Shown: positions 15,501 to 23,989 of the stretch, piece after piece
How the letters are laid out: every line of letters begins with the position of its first letter
Position numbering within the stretch: the first letter of the stretch is position 1
Source: Apoda limacodes
Lineage: Eukaryota; Arthropoda; Insecta; Lepidoptera; Limacodidae
Assembly: GCA_946406115.1 (NCBI GenBank)
Contig: OX291555.1
Coordinates: 14,154,001 to 14,218,000, forward strand
Reading direction: 5' to 3'
DNA length: 64,000 nt
Program-made: the position numbers and the translations under genes
Notes under the pieces: generated by a model
Seen by the model: the letters and a program-made list of their open reading frames with translations, nothing else
Told to the model about the DNA's origin: nothing
The model's database searches: none

Positions 15501-16365
15501 TTTTAACAAAAAAAGCAACCGGCTTAAAAAAATTTACTAAACAGTTAAAAATAATTACTTTTTTCCAAAAATCTGATCTGAGTTACAGTTTAAAGCCGGT
15601 TGTTTTTTTTTGTTGGAAAGTTTTTTAATTTTTAACTTTTGAGTGACGAATTGCTTTCGAGTGTACAGGCGTGATGTTATGTAGTGTGTCTGCGAAAACC
15701 ATGGCACGTTAATGCCATAGCAGCAATCGTGGTTGATTCGCGCTCGTAATTTTATTAGAGTTCCATTGTCTGTATCCGTTACTCATCATCAGATCTATAT
15801 GAAATTTAAATGGGACTATTTCTAAATAAACCCCTTTCGAACAAAAAAAAGATTTTTGCAAATCTGTCTATAAATGACGGAGTTATGCCCGAACATAAAT
15901 AAAAAAAATAAAAACATCCGAATTCATAACCTCTCCTTTGTGAACCTGGTTCATTAGGCCATTAAATAAACTAAACCCGGAGTTGTAACACATCGCAAGA
16001 AATACAACTATAGACGATCTTAAAGATTTGCAATTTCAACTGTCTATACTTCCTTGTTCCACCTGATGTAGTTGTTTTCAGGAGTTTGTGAGTGTGGTCA
16101 AAGGGCTCTTGGGTTTCATTTTTGCGGTAGACCTGTAAGAACTTCAACCCCTTCGTTTGGATACTTTCCATGAAAGTAAAAGGAAAGTTTTTTCCAAAAT
16201 AAAAATAATATTTATATAATGAAGAAATTTAAATACTAGATATATTAGATACCTGTTTTCTAAGTCTGGGATGTTTGTATTATCACGGCCAAACCATAAG
16301 TACATTATTACCACTATTACAATAAAAAATATCTTCGAGCGAATATTTCTTTTGATACATCTCGT
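569..16365 (-). CDS. Gene A: DUF229 family protein (alkaline phosphatase-like superfamily), 5' exons to exon 8, 3' end outside window
   Basis: Eight exons in 5'-3' order: 16253-16365, 13482-13635, 10910-11106, 8190-8390, 4249-4398, 3345-3479, 871-943, 569-744 (1199 nt, about 399 residues). All have AG/GT borders, phases agree at every junction, and all match gene B exons 1-8 one to one. Exon 1 has a basic stretch followed by a hydrophobic segment (KIFFIVIVVIMYLWF), a probable type II signal anchor. Exons 2-3 are a Cys-containing luminal region. Exon 4 has the superfamily core (NIVILCYDSTSHNGF) with the metal-binding Asp and Ser/Thr nucleophile region. Exon 8 has SHDNF and MGDHGSR, the Asp-His metal-ligand motif. 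This family fold is known for phosphate or sulfate ester hydrolysis; the substrate is unknown. Exon 1 starts at a splice acceptor with no in-frame ATG, so the initiator exon is upstream and not found. Counterparts of B exons 9-13 are absent from positions 1-568, so the gene continues leftward. Introns carry a LINE, a Tigger relic and MITEs, but every exon seen is open. Confidence 0.9.
1019..1345. repeat. Interspersed repeat, copy 1 (second copy at 24170-24440)
   Basis: Contains AACGCCATCTA followed by TTGCT units in tandem, then GCCTGAAAACACGGATAAAACG and CTAAATTTCATGAAAATC with GGAGCCGTTTCCGAGATT. The same order of segments appears at 24170-24440, so this is a dispersed element, probably a LINE 3' region; class not settled. 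Confidence 0.6.
1805..2070 (-). repeat. tRNA-derived SINE, family A (minus orientation)
   Basis: Read on the minus strand, the head (about 2066-1990) has GTGGCCTAGTGGTTTCGG and GGTTCGAAC, like tRNA A and B boxes. The tail has TTAAGCGAGGGCGATTTG read from plus and GTGCCTTAACAGTGGGGAC on minus. Other copies: 20925-21140, 43055-43330, 45105-45310, 49495-49765, 55865-56190. Non-functional as a tRNA. Confidence 0.65.
2075..2215 (+). repeat. Interspersed repeat with GTCCGTCTGTCCGCGGCTTAG core
   Basis: Segments TTTAGGGTTTTGTAGTC, TATAGTTTCGCCATATCC, CTCAGAGACCATTA and ATTAATTAGGCCGACA. Related copies lie at 14800-14950, 20500-20660, 37030-37120 and, shortened, 40410-40480. Class unknown. Confidence 0.55.
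2735..3290. repeat. Repeat with AAGTGCGAGTCGGA ends, two parts facing each other
   Basis: Begins AAAAACCGGCCAAGTGCGAG and GGGTTCCGTACCAT on the plus strand, passes through CACGGTTCATGAGATACAGC and GTACGGAATCCTTAAAAACC, and ends with the same start sequence reversed (CTCGCACTTGGCCGGTTTTT at 3267-3286). This is a repeat widespread in Lepidoptera, likely LINE-tail derived. A further copy is at 27965-28740. Confidence 0.6.
3480..4248. other. Intron 5 of gene A; nothing classified
   Basis: AT-rich sequence between exons 5 and 6. 3935-4165 is richer in G and C and contains an open minus-strand stretch, but there is no homology I recognise and no splice sites linking it to the gene. Confidence 0.4.
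4468..4670 (-). repeat. SINE, family B (minus orientation)
   Basis: Carries ATTTTTGGACATTACACACA, GCGCCATCTGG, GATACCAGACAATGGATAC and a tRNA-like head (CGAACCGACGTCTC, CAATGAGCCA). Full-length relatives at 46490-46720 (plus) and 47165-47405 (minus) show the same order. Confidence 0.6.
5090..5292 (-). repeat. Interspersed repeat ending in AGCTTTTG (minus orientation)
   Basis: On the minus strand it begins CTAGCTTTTGACTGAGGC, followed by CTATAACAAGCTATGG and ends with GTCCTTCGCTGGGACTC. Copies: 7690-8045, 23590-23900, 43345-43690, 54085-54410, and a degraded one at 34070-34320. Origin not settled (SINE or LINE tail). Confidence 0.55.
5300..7330 (-). mobile_element. Jockey-like LINE, degenerate copy with endonuclease and reverse transcriptase remnants
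   Basis: Read on the minus strand: a GC-rich 5' part near 7080-7330; an endonuclease fragment near 6910-6800 (TIFFLTDTQ); reverse transcriptase pieces at 6542-5994 (QYGFRHGRWTSDLL), 5963-5700 (MDINAGVPQGSVLSPKLFLL) and 5560-5300 (LLLHKSQVRPHIEYC). Several frameshifts and deletions separate the pieces. The YADD catalytic motif is changed to YAYDS. Related plus-strand copies are at 60180-60865 and 61742-62890. It lies in intron 4 of gene A in the same orientation. Inactive. Confidence 0.8.
7690..8045 (+). repeat. Interspersed repeat (AGCTTTTGCC family), two partial copies in tandem
   Basis: Starts TAGCTTTTGCCTGCGGTTC; the inner segment TGCCTGCGGTTC...GTTACCGGTG...GGATT recurs at 7850-7900. Ends with CAGTAACAGATAAACAGACAGAGTAACTTTCGC-like sequence, characteristic of this family. 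Confidence 0.55.
8395..9680 (+). mobile_element. Tigger/pogo-type DNA transposon relic
   Basis: Decayed transposase on the plus strand: DDE-domain piece at 8395-8662 (SVTVVCAFSATGIYIPPLF, then LVLDNHSSH with the second catalytic Asp), a piece at 8850-8967 (LEEAAKKFQVTGIYPLNP), a Ser/Pro-rich segment at 9000-9290, a Lys-rich stretch to 9510, and a PHD-like CxxC segment at about 9550-9650 (CAICGEFDRDREM). The first catalytic Asp and N-terminal DNA-binding part are missing, stops interrupt it, and a palindromic MITE sits at 8690-8793. It lies antisense in intron 3 of gene A; the upstream reading frame even overlaps exon 4 by chance. Confidence 0.8.
8690..8793. mobile_element. Near-perfect palindromic MITE (104 bp) inside the Tigger relic
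   Basis: Arms 8690-8737 and 8746-8793 are reverse complements with very few mismatches (GTTGCAT...GTGTGACGTATGGGG and CCCCATACGTCACAC...ATGCAAC). The loop is only about 8 bases. It interrupts the transposase just after DNHSSH. Confidence 0.85.
10508..10862. mobile_element. TIR MITE with GGGAGGCGTCCATAAATTAC ends
   Basis: Left end GGGAGGCGTCCATAAATTAC and right end GTTATTTATGGACGCCCCCC are inverted. A second inner pair (CTCACGTGAG, CCTCACGTTA) is present. It lies in intron 3 of gene A, about 50 bp from exon 3. Superfamily not determined. Confidence 0.65.
11150..11480 (+). repeat. SINE-like repeat
   Basis: Contains GGGCGTAGCCAGCTTTTTAG, GTGTCCGGTGCGGCAATAGG, CACCTATCACGTGGGACGG and CTCTGACCACCCCTGCAAGG, all typical of a common lepidopteran dispersed repeat. 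A partial copy lies at 39640-39830. Confidence 0.5.
11740..12115 (+). mobile_element. RTE-type LINE reverse transcriptase fragment
   Basis: Plus-strand fragment: around 11766 VDYEKID, then 11877-12040 TQGNFMSPKLFTIALKDV and SHLRFNADIVI, which corresponds to the usual RQGDPMSPKLF and HLRFADDIV of RTE reverse transcriptases. The FADD motif is mutated to FNAD. Both ends are missing. Intron 2 of gene A, antisense. Confidence 0.7.
12870..13060 (+). repeat. 5S-rRNA-like SINE fragment
   Basis: GTATCTGGATAGGTGACCAC resembles the 3' part of 5S rRNA (internal promoter box C region), followed by CTTTCGTGCTTCGGAAGGCA and GGCTGTTG, a common lepidopteran repeat sequence. It lacks the 5' half of 5S rRNA, so it is not an rRNA gene. 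Confidence 0.5.
14150..14950. repeat. Repeat-rich stretch of gene A intron 1
   Basis: 14150-14640 is AT-rich with the direct repeat GTAACGGGAGC (near 14299 and 14341) and paired GTTGTAA / TTTACAAC words, possibly a non-autonomous DNA element. 14755-14795 is a short piece of the Jockey-like LINE (CAAGGATCCCAATGCTCTTG). 14800-14950 is the CCGCGGCTTGGCTCAGAGAC repeat. Confidence 0.45.
15496..15627. mobile_element. Fold-back MITE
   Basis: Left arm AAAAAAAGCAACCGGCTTAAA and right arm TTTAAAGCCGGTTGTTTTTTT are inverted; the match extends outward through AAACTTTTTAACA and TGTTGGAAAGTTTTTTAA. Loop about 55 bp. No TSD called. Confidence 0.65.
15690..15960. repeat. Unclassified dispersed-repeat-like sequence in gene A intron 1
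   Basis: Contains ATGAAATTTAAATGGGAC, GACGGAGTTATGCCCG and TCCGAATTCATAACCTC, sequence common in lepidopteran LINE 3' regions. No coding part is visible. Confidence 0.4.
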
Positions 16366-16499
16366 CTGCAAAACAAAATATATTTAGGGGTCCTATTAAA
16401 AAATATATCATTTCATTTCTATATCAGTTTCATGCCAAAAGTAGGCGCCATTATTTTCCAAATCCTGCCCTTGCGACATCACCTGGCTAGACAGTAAAT

Positions 16500-16680
16500 A
16501 AATATTTTTGCAAACTAAGCAAAGCTTGTCCTATTATACATAGATAACACCCAGTCCCAAGAAAAATACAAAAAATAAACGTTTGTCTTGTGCGGAAATC
16601 GAACCCACATCCCTAGATTCAGCAGTCGGGTCATTACCCACTAAGCCACGAAGCCGACAATGAAACAAGCTAGTAATTTT
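16500..16680 (-). repeat. SINE, family B (minus orientation)
   Basis: Has the tRNA-like head GGAAATCGAACCCACATCCC with CACTAAGCCACGAAG, and body words AGATAACACCCAGTCCCAAG. Shortened relative to the copy at 47165-47405. Confidence 0.55.
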
Positions 16681-16744
16681 TTTAACACCGCAAGGCAATT
16701 TGTTGCAGCAACCGATCACTATACATATTAGTATTTACTTTCAG

Positions 16745-16965
16745 TCGCTTTGGTTAGTAGGTTTACTGCCTTATTGCCTCACATAGAGGTGATCCTAATT
16801 TCTGAACCGAGGATGGGTTCGATTTCCGGACAGGACAACCATTTAATTGACGAACTTTTGTTTGTCTCGAGTTTTTTGAATCCTGGTATACATATATAAA
16901 TATGTATTTACAAAAAGAAAAATGTATTTGTGTCAGTTCCCACCCATTGCATGTACAAGCTTTGT
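16745..16965 (+). repeat. SINE, family B (plus orientation)
   Basis: Head GATGGGTTCGATTTCCGG (B-box-like) followed by TTTGTCTCGAGT and ATACATATATAAATATGTAT-type body. It lies beside the minus copy at 16500-16680, so the two are inverted. Confidence 0.55.
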
Positions 16966-17404
16966 TCACTTTGGATTCAGATTAAACAATACAGGAAATG
17001 AAATGAATGAATAGACCACCAGGACTAATTAATATTACTAATTTCAATTTTATACATAATTTGATTTGATTTCGGGAATCGAATTGAAAAACATAGGTCA
17101 AGGCCTAGTCGATAGGTCAGTCTTATTATAAATAATCTCTATGTAATAATATATATACGAATGCGGTAGTCATTATCTACAAGACTTTAGTACTACCTGT
17201 ATATATATTTGTTTGTAATCGCGCTCTCGAAAACGGCTCTAACATTTTCGATGAAATTTATAATTTCAAGGTTTTCGGGGGGAAAAAATGGATAATAGCT
17301 AGGTCTCGTTTCTGGGATAGTTTGTTTTCTCCGTGTTTTCTTAAAAAAGTTCGGTTGTCCAGCTGATTATTGATAATACATGGTATTAACATTGATTGTG
17401 TACA

Positions 17405-17835
17405 AGGTTTTTTTATACCACTAAGTTGGCAAACACTAAGTGTCACTATGCTGCTGGTATAAGCTTTTTTTACTACTACGAAGGCAAACAAGGTAACGGT
17501 CCGCCTGATGGTAAGCGGACAACGCAGCCTATAGACGCTTGCAACACTCGTGCGTTTTCAACCCTTCAAAATCTAATTTCTTGAAGAAGGGAGCTCATTC
17601 CACAACATAAGCATTCGCAGGGAGAAGTTTCTCTGAAACCGCACTGTACGTGACCATTTAGGGTCTAAGGTGTGAGGATGAATTCCATGCCTGTGTGATG
17701 ATAGAAAGTATCATTTCTAACAATTCCTCAAAACACATCCCACAAAGAGGAAGACAAAGTGTCTACAGTTAGTGAGTTTGGGATCGTCGACGATTCTCGC
17801 AGCCCGTCGTTGGACCGAGTCAAATGGTAATGTTC
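17405..17835 (-). mobile_element. Jockey-like LINE 3' end (minus orientation)
   Basis: Minus-strand remains of the reverse transcriptase C terminus (GTCGACGATCCCAAACTC region), then AGCTCCCTTCTTCAAG, and the tail CGCTTACCATCAGGCGGACC with TTGTTTGCC. Same family as 5300-7330. 5'-truncated, with frameshifts. Confidence 0.65.
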
Positions 17836-18252
17836 TAAGACACTTACATTTATCTTAAACGTATTACATAATAACTCGTCTTTTATAACCGTGAGTATTT
17901 CCTTAACAGATTTCACAACTTTATCAAGCACCATTCTTATTTTTCCTATCATTTATTATTAAACCATTTATGTAAAATAGTTTATCTTTGTCACTGACAA
18001 CCATCATTTTATTTTTAAGCGGTGATAGATGTAAACTGATAGATTTACAAAGAGGTTAGAGTATGAACTACTGATTTCTAATAAGTAGGTAAGGCACGCA
18101 CGGCGATACCCAATGTGCAATTTTCAGCTCGTTTTTTTAAATTTCTCAATCCTAATGCAAGTTTTAAACTGGAAAAAAACATTATTACTACATTCTTTTA
18201 TTAAAAAATACTGCTTTATTTGTTTTTAGATCTCTGTATCATCTGTATCATC

Positions 18253-18293
18253 AAAGCGATCATTTACATCTGATGATGTAAACATCGCTTTGA
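18253..18293. repeat. Hairpin palindrome in the A-B intergenic region
   Basis: TCAAAGCGATCATTTACATC and GATGTAAACATCGCTTTGA pair with one bulge around a short GAT loop. It could be a relic MITE or a structured site; nothing shows function. Confidence 0.6.
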
Positions 18294-18588
18294 AAAAATA
18301 ACTTTAATTTTTTCAATTTTAATCCATAACCAATTTCTTGTTTACTTTTTGTAAGAATACAATTAATGACATAGAATGTATTAACGTCACGGTTTTTGTT
18401 ACTCGAAGGGTTTAACTATAGTGGCTGGAATCACTAGATGTGTCTCATAATGCCCCTTTTCATCAACCACTTTCTTTAGTCCTGCGTGACAAGTGGTGAG
18501 CTCATCGCCGCAAAACTGCTTCTGAAAGTAGTAGCTTTGCACATGACCCATGAGTCATAAATACCAACTTTATAGTAAAAAGCGGTTA

Positions 18589-19075
18589 AATGTAAGACCA
18601 GGGGGCCTACAACTGATACCAGTTTCAATCGTAAAATCCTACAGCGATCGAGAAATCTACTAAATCGGTACTCTTGAACGTTGTTGTAGCGCTTAATCGA
18701 GAACGGAATTTGGTGGCCAATTTCGAAACTAAAATCCTATACAAATGTTAAGAATCGGTACTCTTTGGGCCATCGGATCGAGAGTGAAATTAGGTATGAT
18801 GAGCACTTAGCTGAACAAAGAAATGTCAAAATTCTAAATAAACAAATCAAAACTATCGCTACGAATATTTAACTTTCTCTTTAATTTTTATTAGTTTCAG
18901 TAGGTATTATTTTTATACTTTGTGATTTGTGGTTTCGAAATGTGTGCAATCCTAATTTCAATCCAATCGCAATTTGGTTTAGGAGTACCGACGGAGATCG
19001 AGTTTTCGCTTGCCACGAAATTGGATTAAAACTTTTACTGGATTGGGATTGAAACTGATACTGAAATTTCAGTCG
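18589..19075. mobile_element. Possible Harbinger-like MITE with subterminal inverted repeats
   Basis: GATACCAGTTTCAATC at the left and GGATTGGGATTGAAACTGATAC near 19045 on the right are inverted, with repeated internal words ATCGGTACTCTT and GGATTGAAAT-like sequence. No transposase reading frame. Family assignment is a guess. Confidence 0.4.
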
Positions 19076-20089
19076 GTCATTATAATTTTAAAAAAGCTAT
19101 TAATATATTGTGTATTGAATTACTCCATTTAAAAAGAACGCCTCAAGCTGATTTTGTCTCTTTATAAAAGCATTATACACCAAGCCTTGTGCAACAGGAT
19201 AATGATCTTCAGCAATGTGGTAATGGCCAGCCAGCCTTCTAATAACTGCAGGAAACAGTTTCTTTAGTCCTTTGTTGCTCACATTATAAAACATGCTCCA
19301 CTAACGTAGTTTTAAGGTCCTCACCCACCATATACGGTCGGTCATTTTTTTTAAGGTCACGCAGCTAAAAGAAAAAACGGAAACCTTATTCCGCTATTTT
19401 GTCTGCCTGTCCATCTTTCCAAACGCGTCTCATGGGTCACCTGACATGATCATAAACGGAATAGCTCTAGTCAACAGTCAGGTCAACAGACCTGAAATTT
19501 AAACTTGAACCAAAATTGAATAGTAATTAATTTTATTTACGTATACGTTAAATAAGAGCCTAATCATTATTTTCGCATTCTTGAAATCTCCCACTAAAAT
19601 GTTTTTTACAATTGGAAATGTTTCATTTTATATGAAATTTTCAAAATTTAAATTTTTGTTACTGTTTAGTTGTTTAAAAATTAAATGGGCGACCATCGTT
19701 AAATTTGGTTGCGTATCGTCTGCTGTTACCAATACAAAAATTAAAATAATACTATTGGAAATATGACGGTATTCCAATATAGCGAGTCGTCGGAAATACC
19801 CCACTTTCCTCTATATAGTTTTGATAGTAGGTCTTCCTTAATTCGATCATTTAGTATTTATTCATTTCGAAAACATTTTTTTTACCTACTTCATTAAAAG
19901 GCCTGTCAGCTAACTCAAGTCACAAAATTGATTTATTTATTGATTACCTATCTAGTTAGTATAAGAATAGTTACTTGTGAGCAAGCGAATGATACTACAT
20001 TGAACCCACGAGCGAAGAGAGTTCAGGATTTTTATGGTAAAAATATATGCTTTGTATTGTAAAAGAGCTATGTAACTTCTAAAGATGAA

Positions 20090-20500
20090 ATTTGGAGCTA
20101 CCAATTTATCCATATTCACTATTTTTAGCATATAAATCAAATACAATTTTTTCATACATACATGATATAAGTCTAGATATACCAATTTCCCTATATTGTT
20201 CCCTAAAATTGAGGTCCCAATTTATAGATCGACCGTACTGCTCTTTCTTTTGCAAGACTGTATCAATATCAGCTGCCTTACCCCGAAGCAAAATGACATA
20301 AGACATGACGGAATGGAGATAGCTAAATTACACTAAGCGAGCAGTGTCAACATCTGTAAGCTGCCTAACTTTTCTAAGAGCATAAGCAGCTGATCTAAGT
20401 TTCCCTGAAATAACTGAGATATGAGAGTTCCCTTGCAGCCTATTGTCTAATGTAACATTGTTCAAGACCAATAGTTTTATTTCTTCGCCGTTTAAGGATA
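20090..20500 (-). mobile_element. Jockey-clade LINE fragment (reverse transcriptase C terminus)
   Basis: Minus strand: KVRQLTDVDTARLV, FSYLHSVMSYVILLRG, then YREIGISRLISCMYE, broken by stops. The same segment appears in the copy at 25000-26040 (KKIRQLTDETTARIVYFSYF). Only the C-terminal part remains. Confidence 0.65.
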
Positions 20501-20660
20501 TTTTTTAGGGTTTCGTAGTCACAAGGAACCCTTATAGTTTCGCCACATCCGTTCGTCCGACTGTCTGTCTGTCTGTAATTTGCCATGGGTAAACATATTA
20601 ATAAGGCCGACAAAGTGGTAAAATAAAATTTTAAACATTTTTTTAGGGTACCTCCCCTGC
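20500..20660 (+). repeat. Interspersed repeat (TTTCGCCACATCCGTTCGTC family)
   Basis: TTTTTAGGGTTTCGTAGTC, CCTTATAGTTTCGCC and ATTAATAAGGCCGACAAAG; related to 2075-2215 and 14800-14950. Confidence 0.55.
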
Positions 20661-20924
20661 ACGTAAAATGGAGTAAAAAATTTTTAATCTGAATTCTTCA
20701 TCCTTAATTTATGCAAAAATGACACCAAAGAAGTAAAATCAAGACGCGTTAGAATTTTTTGTTTCTAAACAGGCGTAAGCGTACTTCGACCACAACCCCT
20801 CCCCACCCTTGGGGGCGGAACTGGTGGGGACCGGTGGGGACCGGGCTTAATCTGTTTATTTCGATCTAGGCTACGCTTGTACTAAGTTTCATACTTTATC
20901 ACAATCTGCAGGGTTCATGTCAAT

Positions 20925-21140
20925 AGGACCCGTACTACATACGTTCCTACTATTGGGGCACGGCCTACCCCCACAGACCACCTGCCATAGTCCACACGCA
21001 GGCCCAGTGCGGAATTTATTTGACGTATGCAGGTTTTCTCACAATTTTTTCCTTCAGCGAAAAGCCATTGGTTTGAATTATCAACTATACTTAAGAAAAA
21101 GACTCATTGGTATACGCCGGTCCCGAACCTCTACCACTCA
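20925..21140 (-). repeat. tRNA-derived SINE, family A (minus orientation)
   Basis: Tail words GGGGCACGGCCTACCCCC and CATAGTCCACACGCAGGCCC, then AAAAGACTCATTGGTATACG and the head CGAACCTCTACCACTCAG. Same layout as the copy at 49495-49765. Confidence 0.6.
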
Positions 21141-21189
21141 GAACACAAAGTAAAATCGAAACCCCTCGGCCTGATGGTGATCCGACTAT

Positions 21190-21330
21190 AGCTATTATTA
21201 CAACCGAGTTGTTTATATTAATTAACAATAGAAAAAGACCTATACGAGAACCTTGAGGGACTCCTAATTTTACTTCTAAGCCCTTAGATTTTACTCCATT
21301 GATTTGAACCTTCTGCATTCTACAATTCAC
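21190..21330 (-). mobile_element. Reverse transcriptase fragment of a LINE
   Basis: Minus strand encodes QINGVKSKGLEVKLGVPQGS, the conserved block before the YxDD site of Jockey-like reverse transcriptases (VPQGS). Only this block remains. Confidence 0.6.
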
Positions 21331-21419
21331 CTAAATACGAGCAGATAAGCTCAAGAGCCAAATCTGCAATACAATAATGAAATGGCTCTTTATGTCAACA
21401 GGCAGCTTTCCTAAGATTA

Positions 21420-22139
21420 GATATGTGTAGGAGTAAAAAGGACCACTCCTCCACTGAAAGGCCCAAAGCCTTTAACACGTTGTACGCAACTAACGAGATG
21501 TTAAGAAACGTAATCCATAGGTTCTAAACGTCCTGAACCCGTGGTAGCCCCAGAATAGTGGAGACGTGCGTGTCTGCCAACTGCCGCACATTATGATAAC
21601 GCTAATTCACCAACTTCCGCGCCACCTTATAGCTGACGTCGTTTAACGAAATATGCTGGATAAGGCCACGCGGTTCCCCATACAAAAAGGCCAAGAGGTA
21701 TGCCAACTTCTGGGCTGGAGTCAGGTCGGAGCGGGCGTCGACCAGGCTGACGAACATATTTCTAAAGAAGATCCACTGACTAACCGTTCCTGTAAACCTG
21801 GGAACATCCTACACCGGCAGCCTACTCAGTAATGCCGACGTTCCTAGGTTTAGTTTAGCGAGCATCCGACTGAGACACGACGAGATCGCCTACCGCCGAT
21901 CGCACCTCGTCCGCTATCTCTTCGGCCTAATCAATATCGGCCAAAATCTTGGCCATGGCCTCCGGCTCTAATTCAGATTCAACCAGTTCCCGGTAGGCCT
22001 GGCTCAGTAACTTCATCCGGTCATCGAGCTGTCCCGACTGTGCAATTAAAGCCTGCTTCCTGTCTGGTCTCCCTATGTTTAGCTCAGCCGACGCAAGCCA
22101 CCTAAGCACATCTTAAACTCCCGCCCTTGGTTTCGACAT
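21420..22139 (-). pseudogene. BEL/Pao-type LTR retrotransposon gag relic
   Basis: From an ATG at 22139 on the minus strand: MSKPRAGV, stop, DVLRWLASAELNIGRPDRK, then LDDRMKLLSQAYRELVE; further on AKLNLGTSALLSRLPV, stop, DVPRFTGTVSQWIFFRNMF, LTPAQKLAYLLAFLYGEPRG and RQLADTHVSTILGLPRVQDV. This is the DUF1759-type gag of BEL/Pao elements. At least four in-frame stops make it dead. No protease or reverse transcriptase follows within 21400-20900. The stretch upstream (22140-22450) has three GCGCGCGGAACCC-type repeats and may be leader or LTR. Confidence 0.7.
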
Positions 22140-22969
22140 GGTTACCTAGATATTTTGATATTAATTGCTATTGTATAGCCACACAAAAAAAAATTTAAAG
22201 AACAAAATTAAAAAACTAATTAACAATATAAACTATTATCTAAATTAACCTAACGAATTTACGAAATAAACATACGGATAGTGAATTAATAAAAAAAAAA
22301 CAAAGCCGCGAACCCTAAACTATAATTATAATTGCGCGCGGAACCCTAATATTTAAAACACAAAATAAATGTACAATTAAATTAATATCAAATAAACAAG
22401 AGCGCGCGGAACCCATAATTGTTGACCGAACGCGTATATAATATCGCTAATAATAGATACCTAACTTAAATTCCTATAATTCCTATAATCAAAGAAACTA
22501 GCTACTAAATACCTACCTAACTAGTAAGTTATCAACGCATAAGGTTAGTCAAGAAACTGTTATATCAGCTAACCTTATTATTAATGCTTTCTATAACATC
22601 TTGCACCCAAAGACTACAATTGCTTGCTACCATTGACAGATAAAAATGACGGTTGTCAGTGACGAAGAGTATGTAAAGCGTTTACACATTTTCCACATAT
22701 TTACCTAAAAGGTTATAGAAAAAAATAAGAATAGTGCTAACAGTGCTAAGTTGTCATAAAATGATCCATTGTGCTAAGGAAATATTAAGGCTACCCTTAA
22801 GAGCTGCACACAAGTTATTCCGTGATATATCTAAGCTAAATGTAAGTTATTAATCACGTGAATACTTAGTATTGAATCGTAGTATCATTAGTATAAAATG
22901 AAGTGTCATACTCTGTCTAGGTAAGATATACTGGTAGTGGTCTAGTATGGTATTGGAGTTTGCCTCGCG

Positions 22970-23140
22970 TTCCAATGGGCGGGCATTCGAGGCGTGTAGA
23001 TACCAATCTCTTTTTAGGTTTTTTTAGATTTCTTCAGTACATTGTTTCGTAATAATAATAATACGTATGACGGTTACCTCACACAAACAAATATAAGGAA
23101 TTATTATTATAATTATTAACAAAGTCCACTGACCCATGGC
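22970..23140 (+). repeat. Degraded SINE, family A (plus orientation)
   Basis: CCTCGCGTTCCAATGGGCGG, TTCTTCAGTACATTG and AAAGTCCACTGACCC follow the order of the family A body (gene head, TTCTCAAGTACATTG, AAGTCCACAAT...GGGCC). Heavily mutated. Confidence 0.4.
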
Positions 23141-23247
23141 GCGCCTCCACATTACTCTAACTTATATATAATTCCGAAAGTGTTTACGTAAGAGTAAGTG
23201 GTTTGTTATTTCTTAATATCGCAATTGAACTGATTAAATTTACGCTT

Positions 23248-23440
23248 GCTACACCTGGCCTGCGCGTTCTCGACCCTTCAAAAATCTAATAACTACTTTC
23301 TTAAAGAACCCCATAGTAGTCCTTAGAGAAAACCTTGGTAGCGATCTCATTCCATTACCCAAGCGTTCGCGGGAGAAATTTTCTCTGAAACCGCACTGTA
23401 CGCGACCATTTAGGTTCCTTTTTAATATAGTGTATTGTCT
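23248..23440 (-). mobile_element. Jockey-like LINE 3' end (minus orientation)
   Basis: Minus-strand homologue of the 60660-60790 segment: GTTTCAGAGAAAATTTCTCC, TTTCTCTAAGGACTACTATG and GGGGTTCTTTAAGAAAG. 5'-truncated. Confidence 0.6.
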
Positions 23441-23589
23441 ATGCATTTAGGTTCTACATTGTGAGAATAAATTCCCTGCCGAGGGTTGCGATTTTAAAAG
23501 TTTTACACAGACTAAAATATACAATATAACTATACATAAGTGTCCTACCTGCAGTTAGTCCTATTTTTAAATAATATAACGAGAAAATC

Positions 23590-23900
23590 CATATTAATAA
23601 TATAAATGCGAAAGTAGCTCTGTCTGTTACCTCTTCACGCTTAAACCACTGAACCGATTTAGATGAAATTTGATATCGAGCTGGTTTGAGTCCCTCGGTA
23701 AGGACATAGGATAGTTTTAATCCCAAAAGAGTTCCCGCTGGAATAACTATAACAGACCGTTAATGAACTATGGCTACAGCTATAGCTTGCTATAGCAAAC
23801 TTAATTTTATTTTATAATCAAGGAGTTGACTTAAGAGCGTGGAACGCCGGTAACCAAACTTAGGGCGGGTGGAGCCGCTGGCAAAAGCTAGTATAATATA
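23590..23900 (-). repeat. Interspersed repeat (AGCTTTTGCC family), nearly complete copy
   Basis: Minus strand begins CTAGCTTTTGCCAGCGGCTC, passes through CTATAGCAAGCTATAGC and ACCGAGGGACTCAAACC, and ends with ATATTATTAATATGG. It ends about 90 bp before gene B exon 1. Confidence 0.6.
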
Positions 23901-23989
23901 ACTAAGCGCTTTGCAGAATATTATAAAAAGACCAATCGTCATCGACTGATAAACAGAAGTCTTCTTTAAAAATATATTATTTCTTACAG

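Larger units (their letters stand above)
16366..23989. promoter_or_regulatory. Divergent intergenic region of DUF229 genes A and B, expected to hold both promoters and initiator exons
   Basis: The first recognised exons of A (minus) and B (plus) face away from each other across this 7.6 kb. Both lack an in-frame start codon, so both genes must have an upstream exon in here. I found no convincing one. A TATAAAA at 22892-22898 followed by ATG and a gtaaga donor at 22921 is in the wrong phase for coding. The rest is mostly repeats: SINEs, LINE tails, a fold-back element, a BEL/Pao gag relic and a GCGCGCGGAACCC-repeat zone. 19100-19294 is open on the minus strand but matches nothing I know. Confidence 0.35.

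Noticed and set aside
19100..19294. Minus-strand open frame in the A-B intergenic region
   Set aside because: No domain recognised, no splice sites linking it to a gene, and it adjoins a MITE-like repeat.
22892..22925. TATAAAA, ATG and a strong gtaaga donor, considered as first exon of gene B
   Set aside because: The short exon would end in phase 2, but gene B exon 1 begins in phase 0. It could be a non-coding 5' exon, with no other support.
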